A program made the translations under genes and the position numbers. The notes beneath the pieces are model-generated. The model was not told the origin of the DNA and made no database searches. It saw only the letters and a program-made list of their open reading frames with translations. From Acidobacteriaceae bacterium (GTDB taxonomy: Bacteria > Acidobacteriota > Terriglobia > Terriglobales > Acidobacteriaceae), in assembly GCA_003151155.1 (NCBI GenBank), contig PLWX01000057.1:17268-55296 (forward strand): a stretch of 38,029 nucleotides of DNA, read 5' to 3'. How positions within the stretch are numbered: position 1 is the stretch's first letter; each line of letters opens with the position of its first letter. This document shows, piece by piece, positions 7,272 to 14,625 of this stretch.

Positions 7272-7651
7272 GAGCTCGTCGCCTTTCGTTTTTGCTCCGC
7301 TATTCTCGCCTTAACCTGTTTCAACCTCGCAGCTGCAATCTGGAGGTCGCGTTTGTCGGTCTTGCGGCTCTGCTTCTTGAAACAATGCAGTACGTAAATT
7401 TTTTCATCGATCTTGGCCAGGTAAATGACCCTGTACCAAGCCGCTTCGTCCGATTCCTTAAGTTCGAAAACGCCCGGGCCAACCTAAGCCATGCGGCGTG
7501 AAGCAATAAATGGAATCTTCCCCTGCGGTAACTCGAAAAGCGCGAACCCAAGATCCGCCCTGACACCCTCGGGGAATGAGACCATGGCATCCCGGGAATC
7601 GCTTTCCCAGTGGATCTCGGCGAGTTCCCCGTGGCGCTTCCCCGGCGGCAT
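7268..7651 (-). pseudogene. Gp49-like/HigB toxin interrupted by an amber stop
   Basis: Reading from ATG at 7651, the frame encodes MPPGKRHGELAEIHWESDSR and continues DAMVSFPEGVRADLGFALFELPQGKIPFIASRRMA, then meets TAG at 7486-7484. It resumes in the same frame as VGPGVFELKESDEAAWYRVI, then YLAKIDEKIYVLHCFKKQSRKT, ending at TGA 7270-7268. Both halves match the phage-derived Gp49-like/RelE-type toxin family, an mRNA interferase fold, including the C-terminal YVLHCFKKQSRKT block. The only defect is the single in-frame stop, at the Ala-Ser/Val-Gly-Pro junction. No start codon follows closely, so the C-terminal half is unlikely to be made alone. A sequencing error or stop-codon readthrough cannot be excluded. 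Confidence 0.8.
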
Positions 7652-7676
7652 CTTTGAAACATCGATCTATCTAATG

Positions 7677-7696
7677 TTATATAGAATTCTATATAA
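7677..7696. promoter_or_regulatory. 20-base perfect palindrome, probable antitoxin operator/promoter
   Basis: TTATATAGAATTCTATATAA is a perfect palindrome centred 36 bases upstream of the toxin start. On the minus strand it contains TATAAC at 7681-7676 as a candidate -10 box, with TTGCTT about 15 bases upstream as a weak -35. An XRE antitoxin would be expected to bind such a dyad over its own promoter. Confidence 0.65.
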
Positions 7697-7721
7697 AAGC
7701 AAGGTCTAAATTAGGTTCTCG

Positions 7722-8576
7722 CTAGGTAATTTGCACCACGCTGCCGCCATCGGCGTGTTGAATCTCTTTCGTCCGCTCGACCACTTTCTTGGCGAAGGCG
7801 AACAGGGATTTCGCGTGGGAGTTCCCCTCTCCTTCGAGGACGATGGGATGTCCTCCGTCGCCGCCCTTGCGGATATCGGGATCGAGTTCAATCTTGCCGA
7901 GGAACGGCAGACCAAAATTCGTCGCGGTGGTCTCGCCACCGCCCTTGGAGAAGATGTCTATCTCATGATTGCAATGCGGGCACATGAGGTAGCTCATGTT
8001 TTCGACAAGTCCGATGATATCGACTTTGACCTGTTTGAACATCTCGATCGCCTTGCGTGCGTCTTGCAGGGCGACATCCGACGGGGTGGTTACGACGACG
8101 GCGCCCGTAACGGGCACGGTCTGGATCAGCGAGATGGCGACATCGCCGGTGCCGGGCGGCAGATCGACGATGAGGAAATCGAGCTGTCCCCACTCGACTT
8201 GCGAGAGGAACTGGCGGATGACGGAGTGGAGCATAGGGCCGCGCCAGACCAGCGGCTTGTCGCCGGGATTGAGCAGGCCGACAGAGATCATGCGCACGCC
8301 GAAACGCTCGTTGGGAAGGATACGGTTCTCGCCGATGACGTGCGGCGCTTCGTTGGTTCCGAGCATGAGCGGAACGTTGGGACCGTAGATGTCGGCATCG
8401 AGGAGACCGACCTTGTAGCCCATACGCGCGAGCGCCACCGCGAGATTGACGGAGAGCGTGGTCTTGCCGACGCCGCCTTTGCCGGAGCCAACGGTGATGA
8501 TGGCGTCGACGCCGGGCAGCGACTGGGGGCCTTGCGGTTGCGATTGGGGATTCGGGTGCGTGTGCGAGTGGGCCAC
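7722..8576 (-). CDS. mrp: Mrp/ApbC-family ATPase (iron-sulfur carrier)
   Basis: This 284-residue cytoplasmic P-loop protein of the Mrp/NBP35 family binds and delivers iron-sulfur clusters to apoproteins. The deviant Walker A GSGKGGVGKT spans residues 30-39, DLPPGTGD near 138-145 is the Walker B/switch region, and C199xxC202 (MCPHC) is the cluster-binding pair conserved in the family. The N-terminal MIP18/DUF59 domain found in many homologues is missing and is replaced by a His/Pro/Gln-rich stretch (MAHSHTHPNPQSQPQ). That stretch may bind metal. The start is GTG at 8576, preceded by AAGGA at about 6-7 bases. Confidence 0.92.
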   Translation of the reverse strand: MAHSHTHPNPQSQPQGPQSLPGVDAIITVGSGKGGVGKTTLSVNLAVALARMGYKVGLLDADIYGPNVPLMLGTNEAPHVIGENRILPNERFGVRMISVGLLNPGDKPLVWRGPMLHSVIRQFLSQVEWGQLDFLIVDLPPGTGDVAISLIQTVPVTGAVVVTTPSDVALQDARKAIEMFKQVKVDIIGLVENMSYLMCPHCNHEIDIFSKGGGETTATNFGLPFLGKIELDPDIRKGGDGGHPIVLEGEGNSHAKSLFAFAKKVVERTKEIQHADGGSVVQIT

Positions 8577-8659
8577 GGGACTTCCTTGCGCGATCGAAGA
8601 TACTTACAGAACCTTCGATTATAGAGGAAGCGCGCCGGACCCAAGGATGCCGCAAAAGC

Positions 8660-8700
8660 CGAGGAGCCCTGGCGGCAGAATCGCCAACCGAAGCTCCTCG
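8660..8700 (-). terminator. Probable terminator after the crystallin-fold gene
   Basis: CGAGGAGC at 8660-8667 pairs with GCTCCTCG at 8693-8700, and an inner helix GGCG/CGCC (8671-8674 with 8682-8685) extends it. On the minus strand it is followed by GGCTTTTG. It lies 25 bases after the stop codon at 8725. Confidence 0.6.
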
Positions 8701-8724
8701 ATGGATTGCACGGATGCAGTCGTG

Positions 8725-9492
8725 TTATCGACGATTGCGGTCCCAGTCGTGATCATCGCGATCGCGGTCGGGATGCCACTGGCCCTGTCCCCATCCCGCG
8801 CCGAGCACGTGGATCGACGAGATGCGGTTGCCCCAGTTCTTATAGGGATTGTCCTGGGTGCGCCAGCGGGCGAGATCAGGCTGATCGCCGCGCAGGTGGA
8901 TGCGAATTCCACTGTATCCGGGATCGTTGAAAGCCACGACTTCAGCGCCACCGATCACACGGACACTTGAGATAGAGTCATTGAATCCTGGAGGCAGCGC
9001 GTCATAGCCTTCGCCGGCTGCCATACAGAAGTAGTCGCCCTGGAAGCCAGGACCACGATAGAAGCAGGCGCCCACGCGGGGCATTTCCATGCGTCCCCAG
9101 CGGAGTTCGCGGCCACGCCGGAAATATTCAGGACGGAAGTTGACCTGGACCGAGCTGATGCGGCCCGCCCAGTTCTTACGCGGGTCGTCAACCGTGGGCA
9201 ACGACCGCAAGTTGGGAATACTGCCCGGGATGCGGACATTGACGCCGGTGAATCCGGGATAGTTAAAGGCGATGACTTCTACCTGTCCGAACAGTTGCAC
9301 GGAGTAGATTCCGTTATCGAATCCGCGTTCCAGGACGCCTACGTCCTGGCCAACGCCGACGCAGAAGCTGCGTCCGCGGAAGTTTTCTTCGCGGTAGAAA
9401 CAGGCGCCATCGCGCGGCGGGCCTTGCGCGAGCAGGGGAACGGAGAGGGTTGCGACGAGAAGAACAACGAAGCCAAACTTACGGGCGTTCAT
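8725..9492 (-). CDS. Secreted protein with two beta/gamma-crystallin-like domains
   Basis: This 255-residue exported protein has a signal peptide ending near residue 23 (VPLLAQG). Two homologous domains follow, each opening with GACFYR: the first at about 29-120 (GACFYREENFRGRSFCVGVG), the second at about 140-225 (GACFYRGPGFQGDYFCMAAG). Each continues with a Greek-key-like pattern (S[VI][QR]V then VEVIAFNYPGF or AEVVAFNDPGY). This fits the beta/gamma-crystallin / peptidase inhibitor I36 fold, whose members are often calcium-binding extracellular proteins; calcium binding here is untested. The tail is rich in Asp, Arg and His. AAGGAG lies 5 bases before the ATG at 9492, so the longer frame running into the neighbouring gene is not the real start. 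Confidence 0.85.
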   Translation of the reverse strand: MNARKFGFVVLLVATLSVPLLAQGPPRDGACFYREENFRGRSFCVGVGQDVGVLERGFDNGIYSVQLFGQVEVIAFNYPGFTGVNVRIPGSIPNLRSLPTVDDPRKNWAGRISSVQVNFRPEYFRRGRELRWGRMEMPRVGACFYRGPGFQGDYFCMAAGEGYDALPPGFNDSISSVRVIGGAEVVAFNDPGYSGIRIHLRGDQPDLARWRTQDNPYKNWGNRISSIHVLGAGWGQGQWHPDRDRDDHDWDRNRR

Positions 9493-9632
9493 AAAAGCTC
9501 CTTGCGAAGCGGGCTGATGAATTTGATACGAAAAAGATAACACCAAGGTGCGGATAGAGTTGTTCAAGTCTCCGTAAAATCGTGGAACGCGGGAAACACG
9601 AAAGCTGTTGACCTCGGCGGCAGTGCCCAGCT

Positions 9633-10493
9633 TTAGTCTCCCGCGGCAGCTTTTTCCATCACCGTGGTCGTCTCTTGAGGCTTCCATCCCGGCGCACCAA
9701 ACACGTACTTCCAACGCTGGTGCCAGGTGTGCGCATGTCGCACATCGCGCGCAATGTCGGCCCATTCGTGAAAGGCGATGCGAAATGGGTTGTAGGTTGC
9801 GATATTGGTCGTCAGGCCGTAGCGCACTTGTTCGGTCTCGGGCTCGAAGGTACCGAAGAGTCGGTCCCAAATGATCAGCGTGCCGCCGTGATTGCGGTCG
9901 ATGTAGCGCGGGTTCGATCCATGATGGGCACGGTGATGCGAGGGCGTGTTCAGAATCCCTTCCAGTGGCCCGGTGCTGCGGATCAACTCGGTGTGTATCC
10001 AATACTGGTAGATCAGGCTGACGGCTTGCATGGTCATCACCATCACCGGGGTGAAACCGACGAGCGGCATCCAAAGCCAGAAGACCCATCCGGTGAGGCT
10101 GCCGGTCCAGCTTTGCCGCAAGGCGGTGCCGAGGTTGTAGCGTTGCGAAGAATGATGCACGACGTGCGATGCCCAGAAGAGCCGACATTCGTGACTGGTG
10201 CGATGGAACCAGTAATAGCTGAATTCGTCGGCGAAGAAGGCGAGGATCCAGACCCACCACGCGTAGCCGAGATGGAAGATCGCGAATTTATGGAGGAAGG
10301 TGTAAAGCAGGAAGATTGGCGGCTTCGTGGCCAGCCCGATGAGGAGCATGCCGAGGCCCATGGTGATGCTGGCGGCGGTGTCAGGCAGTTCGTACAAATC
10401 GAGCTGCATGCGCGCGGCCAGCGCGGCCTCGAGGACGAGCAGCAGCACGAAGCCGGGGATCGCGTAGAAGAGCAGGTAGGGAGCGTGCGGCAT
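9633..10493 (-). CDS. Sterol desaturase / fatty acid hydroxylase family membrane protein
   Basis: This 286-residue integral membrane di-iron enzyme of the fatty acid hydroxylase superfamily (PF04116) inserts oxygen into lipid substrates using O2. The histidine clusters that bind the di-iron centre are all visible: HRTSH at 97-101, HVVHH at 110-114 and HRAHH at 187-191, with H167 between them. About four to five hydrophobic segments are present, at roughly 5-28, 40-68, 75-92, 135-165. The substrate (sterol, hopanoid, fatty acid or alkylglycerol) cannot be read from the sequence. The gene stands alone, 97 bases after the cydB terminator region and upstream of the crystallin-like gene. Confidence 0.88.
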   Translation of the reverse strand: MPHAPYLLFYAIPGFVLLLVLEAALAARMQLDLYELPDTAASITMGLGMLLIGLATKPPIFLLYTFLHKFAIFHLGYAWWVWILAFFADEFSYYWFHRTSHECRLFWASHVVHHSSQRYNLGTALRQSWTGSLTGWVFWLWMPLVGFTPVMVMTMQAVSLIYQYWIHTELIRSTGPLEGILNTPSHHRAHHGSNPRYIDRNHGGTLIIWDRLFGTFEPETEQVRYGLTTNIATYNPFRIAFHEWADIARDVRHAHTWHQRWKYVFGAPGWKPQETTTVMEKAAAGD

Positions 10494-10547
10494 GGCTCAG
10501 GTGGAAGATTGTAGCGCGAAATTTAGGTGGCTTGGCAGTGAGAAAGA

Positions 10548-10585
10548 CCCGTCTTAGCGCGCAGAGGTTGCACTGCTAAGACGGG
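10548..10585 (-). terminator. Terminator after cydAB
   Basis: CCCGTCTTAGC at 10548-10558 and GCTAAGACGGG at 10575-10585 form an 11-base perfect stem with a 16-base loop. On the minus strand it is followed by TCTTTCTC. It lies just beyond the cydB stop. Confidence 0.75.
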
Positions 10586-10597
10586 GGCTTTTACGGT

Positions 10598-11647
10598 TTA
10601 GTATCCGTGATCGCTGCCGGCTTCCAGGTTCACTTTGCCGCGGAACATCCAATACACATACACGAAATAGCCGATGGTGAAGACCACGCCGATCGTCCAC
10701 CACACAAGGCCTACGGTAAGGCCGTAGTGCGGGGCCGCGGAGTTCTGGATGGTTAAACTCCAGTTGGGATTGGTGCTCGCCGGAAGTACGTTTGGGTACA
10801 AGGCGAACACTGCGCCGACCAACATGATCGTGATGTACACCGCGGACGAAACGAATGCTGCCTTATCATTGCCCTTGGAGCGGAACAGGAACATTCCTAC
10901 CAAGGTGGCGACAACCAGGGTTGGGATAAGCCACGCGACCGGATAGCTCTTGTAATTGGCAAGCAATTCCGGACGAATGCTCACGGTCGCGATCAAGCTC
11001 ACAATGGTCAGCAGCAACTGCACCGGCCACAAGAACGAAGCTGTTTTGCGGCAACGTTGATTCAGTTCACCCTCGGTCTTGGTCGCGACATAGAAGGCGC
11101 CGTGCGCGGTCAGGGTGACGGCTGCAATCACCCCGCACATCACGGTGTACCAGTCGAGGATACCGGGATGTGCGCCGACGCGCCAGTTGGTCCACAGCGG
11201 TTCGAAGAAGTAGTGATCTTCGGCAAGTGGGACGCCGCGAATCACGTTGCCCAACGCGGCGCCGAAGAAGATCGTCAGCAACAGGCTGGAGATGGAGAAC
11301 ACGACATCGAAGAAGCCGCGCCACACGTCGCTCTCGAGGTGGGTGCGGAACTCGATGCCGATGGCGCGCAGCATGAGAAGCCAGAGCACCATCATGAGGG
11401 GCAGGTAAAAGCCGCTGAAGCCCGAAGCATAGAGTTGCGGGAAGGCGAAGTACAGTGTGCCGCCAGCGGCGAGCAACCAGACTTCATTACCGTCCCAGAC
11501 CGGGCCGATTGAGCGGATGATCTTGCGGCGCTCGTCATCGTTGCGTGCCACGAACAGGTGCAACACGCCTGCGCCGAGATCGAAGCCATCGAGCACGACG
11601 TAGATGGCGATCATTACCGCTACGATACAGAACCAGAGTGTCGGCAT
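10598..11647 (-). CDS. cydB: Cytochrome bd ubiquinol oxidase subunit II
   Basis: This 349-residue CydB is the structural partner of CydA in the bd-type quinol oxidase of the cytoplasmic membrane. Family landmarks include an N-terminal helix with the DGFDLGAG motif at about 20-27, SIGPVWDGNEVWLL near 46-59 and the RAIGIEFR block near 94-101. Nine or so hydrophobic helices are spread along the chain, and the length is typical of the shorter CydB forms. The start lies 2 bases after the cydA stop, so the two are almost certainly co-transcribed and translationally coupled. Confidence 0.96.
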   Translation of the reverse strand: MPTLWFCIVAVMIAIYVVLDGFDLGAGVLHLFVARNDDERRKIIRSIGPVWDGNEVWLLAAGGTLYFAFPQLYASGFSGFYLPLMMVLWLLMLRAIGIEFRTHLESDVWRGFFDVVFSISSLLLTIFFGAALGNVIRGVPLAEDHYFFEPLWTNWRVGAHPGILDWYTVMCGVIAAVTLTAHGAFYVATKTEGELNQRCRKTASFLWPVQLLLTIVSLIATVSIRPELLANYKSYPVAWLIPTLVVATLVGMFLFRSKGNDKAAFVSSAVYITIMLVGAVFALYPNVLPASTNPNWSLTIQNSAAPHYGLTVGLVWWTIGVVFTIGYFVYVYWMFRGKVNLEAGSDHGY

Positions 11648-11649
11648 GA

Positions 11650-13029
11650 TTAGCGCACCTCCGAAAGGAATTCCTGTTTCGTCGTCACGATTGGTTTGAT
11701 TGGTTGTGGCGGTTCTTCGGGGCCGTGCTCGATCTCACGCCGGACGAGGAAGATGAACAGGATGGAAAGAACGGTGTACATGCCCATGAAGCCCAGCAAC
11801 GTGAACCAGCCGTTCGCGGCGGAAACATTTTTGGAATAGCCTTGCGCGGTTCGGAGCAGACCGTAAACCAGCCAGGGTTGACGGCCTATCTCTGCGGTCA
11901 TCCACCCGGCGGTGTTTGCGATGTAAGGAAGCGGCAAAGACAGCATCAGGATCCAATGCATCCATCGGGCAGTCCACAGCGTTCCGCGCCACCACAAGAA
12001 TGCGCACGCTACCATGATTACGGCGAAGATCGTTCCTAGCCCCACCATGATGTGGTAGCTGTAATAGAGCAGCGGGATGTTATCGGGACGATCGGTATCG
12101 GGAAAGGCGTCCAGCCCTTTCACTTCCGCGTTCCAGCGGCGATAGGTGAGGAAGCTCAACATCTTTGGTACGTAGATTGGATTGTCGATCTTCTTCTCTT
12201 CCTGGTTGGGTTGGCCGAGAATGACGAGTGGCGCGCCGGGGGTCGTCTCCCAAAGCGCTTCCATCGCGGCGAGGGTCGCCGGTTGATATTGGCTGACGAG
12301 GCGTCCCTGGCCATCGCCGGTTGGCCCCATCACCATGGCGGTGAAGAACAATCCGGAAACGATGCCGACCTTGACGAAGATCTTTGCCTGCTCCACATGC
12401 GTCCTGCTTAGCAGGTAGAACGCGCCGAGGGCACACATCGCAAAGGCACCGCAAATCGCAGCGCCGCACATGTTATGCGCATACTGCCACACCGCCCACG
12501 GATTCAGCACGAGGCTCCAGAAACTGCTCACCGCCACGGAACCATCGGCACTGGTGGCATAACCGACGGGGTGCTGCATCCAGGCGTCGGTACAGATGAT
12601 GAAATAGCCGGAGAGCCAGGAGCCGAGAAAAACCATGAGTGCGGAGAACCAATGCGCCTTCGGACTCAGTCGCTTTTCGCCGTAAAGGAATAAGCCCAGG
12701 AAAGCAGATTCCAGGAAGAAGGCGAACATGCCTTCCATCCCGAGGGTTTGACCGATCACGCCGCCGGCAAAACGTGAGAAATGCGACCAGTTGGTGCCGA
12801 ACTGAAATTCCATGGGAATTCCTGTCACCACGCCGATCACGAAGTTGATGCCGAAGATCTTGGCCCAGAAACGCGCGGCCCGGGCATAGGCTTCATCCTT
12901 CTTCCAGAGCGCCATGGTTTTGAGCGCGACGATCAATGGCGCCAGTCCCATGGTTAGCATCGGGAAGAGGTAATGAAAGGTCACAGTGAATGCGAAATGC
13001 AACCGGTGAACGAGAAGTGCACTGTCCAT
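11650..13029 (-). CDS. cydA: Cytochrome bd ubiquinol oxidase subunit I
   Basis: This 459-residue CydA holds the three hemes and the quinol site of a bd oxidase, a high-affinity terminal oxidase that helps with low oxygen and stress. Starting at MDSALLVHRL (13029), the key residues fall at E. coli-like positions: H19 (heme b595), E99 and E107 (EGMFAFFLES), H185 (heme b558) and M377 in GWMTAEIGRQPW. The periplasmic Q-loop between about 240 and 320 is short, as in CIO-type oxidases, and no cydX is visible. The longer frame starting at 13107 would put 26 non-homologous residues in front, so it was rejected. A CRP-like dyad lies upstream. Confidence 0.96.
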   Translation of the reverse strand: MDSALLVHRLHFAFTVTFHYLFPMLTMGLAPLIVALKTMALWKKDEAYARAARFWAKIFGINFVIGVVTGIPMEFQFGTNWSHFSRFAGGVIGQTLGMEGMFAFFLESAFLGLFLYGEKRLSPKAHWFSALMVFLGSWLSGYFIICTDAWMQHPVGYATSADGSVAVSSFWSLVLNPWAVWQYAHNMCGAAICGAFAMCALGAFYLLSRTHVEQAKIFVKVGIVSGLFFTAMVMGPTGDGQGRLVSQYQPATLAAMEALWETTPGAPLVILGQPNQEEKKIDNPIYVPKMLSFLTYRRWNAEVKGLDAFPDTDRPDNIPLLYYSYHIMVGLGTIFAVIMVACAFLWWRGTLWTARWMHWILMLSLPLPYIANTAGWMTAEIGRQPWLVYGLLRTAQGYSKNVSAANGWFTLLGFMGMYTVLSILFIFLVRREIEHGPEEPPQPIKPIVTTKQEFLSEVR

Positions 13030-13135
13030 GAATGACCTCGAATGGAAGACGATGCGGCCTTGGCTACGGAACGTCGAACGGACCGAGGAAGCCAAAAAGC
13101 TTGTCACATTTTGCTGGCTTGCTGTGCGGCGAGGC

Positions 13136-13151
13136 TGTGACGTGAATCACT
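13136..13151 (-). promoter_or_regulatory. CRP/FNR-family-like dyad upstream of cydAB
   Basis: On the plus strand the sequence is TGTGA-CGTGAA-TCACT, i.e. GTGA-N6-TCAC, matching the CRP consensus TGTGA-N6-TCACA in 9 of 10 positions. It lies 107 bases before the cydA start. The half-site GTGA is CRP-like rather than FNR-like (TTGAT). No convincing -10/-35 pair could be placed relative to it. Confidence 0.45.
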
Positions 13152-13203
13152 TTCTTCATCGCGACGCGGCTTAAATTCCTACTTTATATCTTTGATCCAA
13201 AAG

Positions 13204-13233
13204 AAAAAAACCCGCCTCGCGACGGGTTTTTTT
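13204..13233 (-). terminator. Bidirectional-looking terminator after the thioesterase gene
   Basis: Seven A and CCCG (13204-13214) pair with CGGG and seven T (13223-13233) around an 8-base loop. On the minus strand it gives a stem followed by a seven-T tract 10 bases after the thioesterase stop. The symmetry means it could also stop plus-strand transcripts. Confidence 0.85.
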
Positions 13234-13242
13234 CAAGATTCG

Positions 13243-13755
13243 TTATTGCTGGCGAGCTGCTTTCCGGTGTTCGAGTTCGGAGCGACGTGCCTCGCGACGC
13301 CGGAGGGCGCCTGCAAAGCGGCGCTTTTCATCTTCGGTTTCGGGCAAGAGGGGCGGGACAGGCAAACGCCGGCCGTGACGATCGACGGCCACAAATGTCA
13401 GGTATGCCGAACTTACGTGTTGCCGGGAAGACGCGATGTAATTCTCGACCCAGACCTTTACGCCGATTTCCATCGACGTATTGAACGCACGGTTGACGGA
13501 CGATTGTAAGATCACGAGGTCGCCGACTTGCACGGGAACGAGAAAATCGAGGTGATCGATGGATGCGGTCACCACGTAATTGCGACAGTGGCGATGGGCT
13601 GCAAGAGCAGCTGCAATGTCGATCCAATGCATCAGGCGTCCACCAAGCAGGTGGTTGAGCGGGTTGGCGTCGTTGGGGAGAACGATCTCCACCATCTCCG
13701 ATGCCGAGTCGCGCACCGGCTTAGGCTGAGGATGGCTCTCGTTGGGTGAAATCAT
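13243..13755 (-). CDS. Acyl-CoA thioesterase, hotdog fold (YciA/BFIT type)
   Basis: This 170-residue cytoplasmic hotdog-fold thioesterase hydrolyses acyl-CoA to free acid and CoA. The sequence PNDANPLNHLLGGRLMHWID at about 27-46 is the signature of the BFIT/BACH/YciA group; Asn-29-type and Gly-rich residues bind CoA and the Asp of WID is a catalytic-type acid. TASIDHLDFLVPVQVGD at about 63-79 is the second conserved block. The C-terminal 30 residues are Arg/Glu-rich and predicted helical. GAGGAA lies about 6 bases before the ATG at 13755. The chain-length preference is unknown. Confidence 0.88.
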   Translation of the reverse strand: MISPNESHPQPKPVRDSASEMVEIVLPNDANPLNHLLGGRLMHWIDIAAALAAHRHCRNYVVTASIDHLDFLVPVQVGDLVILQSSVNRAFNTSMEIGVKVWVENYIASSRQHVSSAYLTFVAVDRHGRRLPVPPLLPETEDEKRRFAGALRRREARRSELEHRKAARQQ

Positions 13756-13798
13756 ACGTTCCTCAATTTACTAGGATGAAGGCAAAGGAGCCAGAGTT

Positions 13799-14230
13799 TC
13801 AGGAATATGTGGCTGCTGCTGCCATCGGACGATGGCGTGAGCGCCACGATTCCAGAAAACATTCTGCCTGGCGCTGCAACTTCTCATCGGGGATGTCGGT
13901 GCTCCATCGGCGCTCGCGCTCGTCGTATTCCAGGATGCCCCCGCCCGCAGGCCGGCAATCTTTCTCATACACGTATTGAACGCTGATCTTGTGATTCTCC
14001 GCACCTCTCGCGGAGAAGCGTATGGAATCGGCATGGCGTTGCTCGGGCAACCGGGAACAGGCGGCATGGCCGAGGTTGCAGTGGTCGCGCAAGTCGTCGT
14101 CAGAGGGACGCACGAGCATCTGCTCCGGCGCGCCGCATACGCCACTGAAGCCCGGAGGCAGCGGCAGGCGGTCGGGAAACTTCCACGCGCCATCGAGGCG
14201 GACAGTCGGAATAAAAAACGGGCAAGCCAT
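13799..14230 (-). CDS. Cysteine-containing protein of unknown function
   Basis: I do not recognise a named family for this 143-residue protein. It carries five cysteines, at 3, 32, 51, 58 and 92, in the contexts MAC, GVCGAPE, DHCNLGHAAC and KDCRP. The pattern C-x6-C with a flanking His would suit a metal or Fe-S site, but this is a guess. There is no signal peptide or membrane segment. Codon use and coherent amino-acid composition favour this frame over an overlapping 168-residue frame (13771-14277), which is Arg/Ser/Cys-rich in the manner of a shadow. The gene is upstream of the thioesterase in the same direction and divergent from the TPR gene. Confidence 0.65.
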   Translation of the reverse strand: MACPFFIPTVRLDGAWKFPDRLPLPPGFSGVCGAPEQMLVRPSDDDLRDHCNLGHAACSRLPEQRHADSIRFSARGAENHKISVQYVYEKDCRPAGGGILEYDERERRWSTDIPDEKLQRQAECFLESWRSRHRPMAAAATYS

Positions 14231-14316
14231 GGGAATGAATGCTCATTGTAACCGCATGTCGGCGCGATTCCATGCACAGGCCTGTAGTAATCTCGAAGAG
14301 AGTCAGGAGAGACCCA

Positions 14317-14625
14317 ATGGATCGCGTTGCCATGCTGAAGGAGATTCTCGAACAGGCCCCCGAAGATGCGTTTGCCCGGTACGGCCTGGCACTAGAGTAC
14401 GCCAACACCGGTCAGACGGCAGAAGCGTTACGGGAGTTCCAGAATCTGCTCACGAAAAATCCCGACTACGTGCCGGCTTACCAGATGGGTGGGCAGACCC
14501 TCATGACCGCCGGGCGTAACGATGAAGCTCGCGCCATGCTGGAAAAAGGCATCGAGTGTGCGATTCGCATCAACAACGGCCACGCGCGCTCTGAGATGGA
14601 AATGATGCTGCAGGATTTGGAATAG
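14317..14625 (+). CDS. Small tetratricopeptide-repeat protein
   Basis: This 102-residue soluble protein consists almost entirely of TPR helices. Two repeats can be seen, APEDAFARYGLALEYANTGQ at about 14-33 and NPDYVPAYQMGGQTLMTAGR at about 48-67, each with the Gly/Ala/Tyr pattern of the motif. A final helix holds the remaining residues. TPR proteins are protein-interaction adaptors, and no partner can be deduced from the convergent SDR gene next to it. AGGAG lies 7 bases before the ATG at 14317, which is why an upstream in-frame start at 14239 was not used. Confidence 0.85.
   Translation: MDRVAMLKEILEQAPEDAFARYGLALEYANTGQTAEALREFQNLLTKNPDYVPAYQMGGQTLMTAGRNDEARAMLEKGIECAIRINNGHARSEMEMMLQDLE

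Noticed and set aside
9905-9925. GGTTCGATCC, resembling a tRNA T-loop
   Set aside because: It lies inside the desaturase coding sequence, and no acceptor or anticodon stems surround it.
9493-10260. Upstream half of a 511-residue minus-strand frame covering the crystallin-like gene
   Set aside because: It overlaps the desaturase-family gene in another frame, and an AAGGAG site marks the real start at 9492. The extra 256 residues have shadow-like composition.
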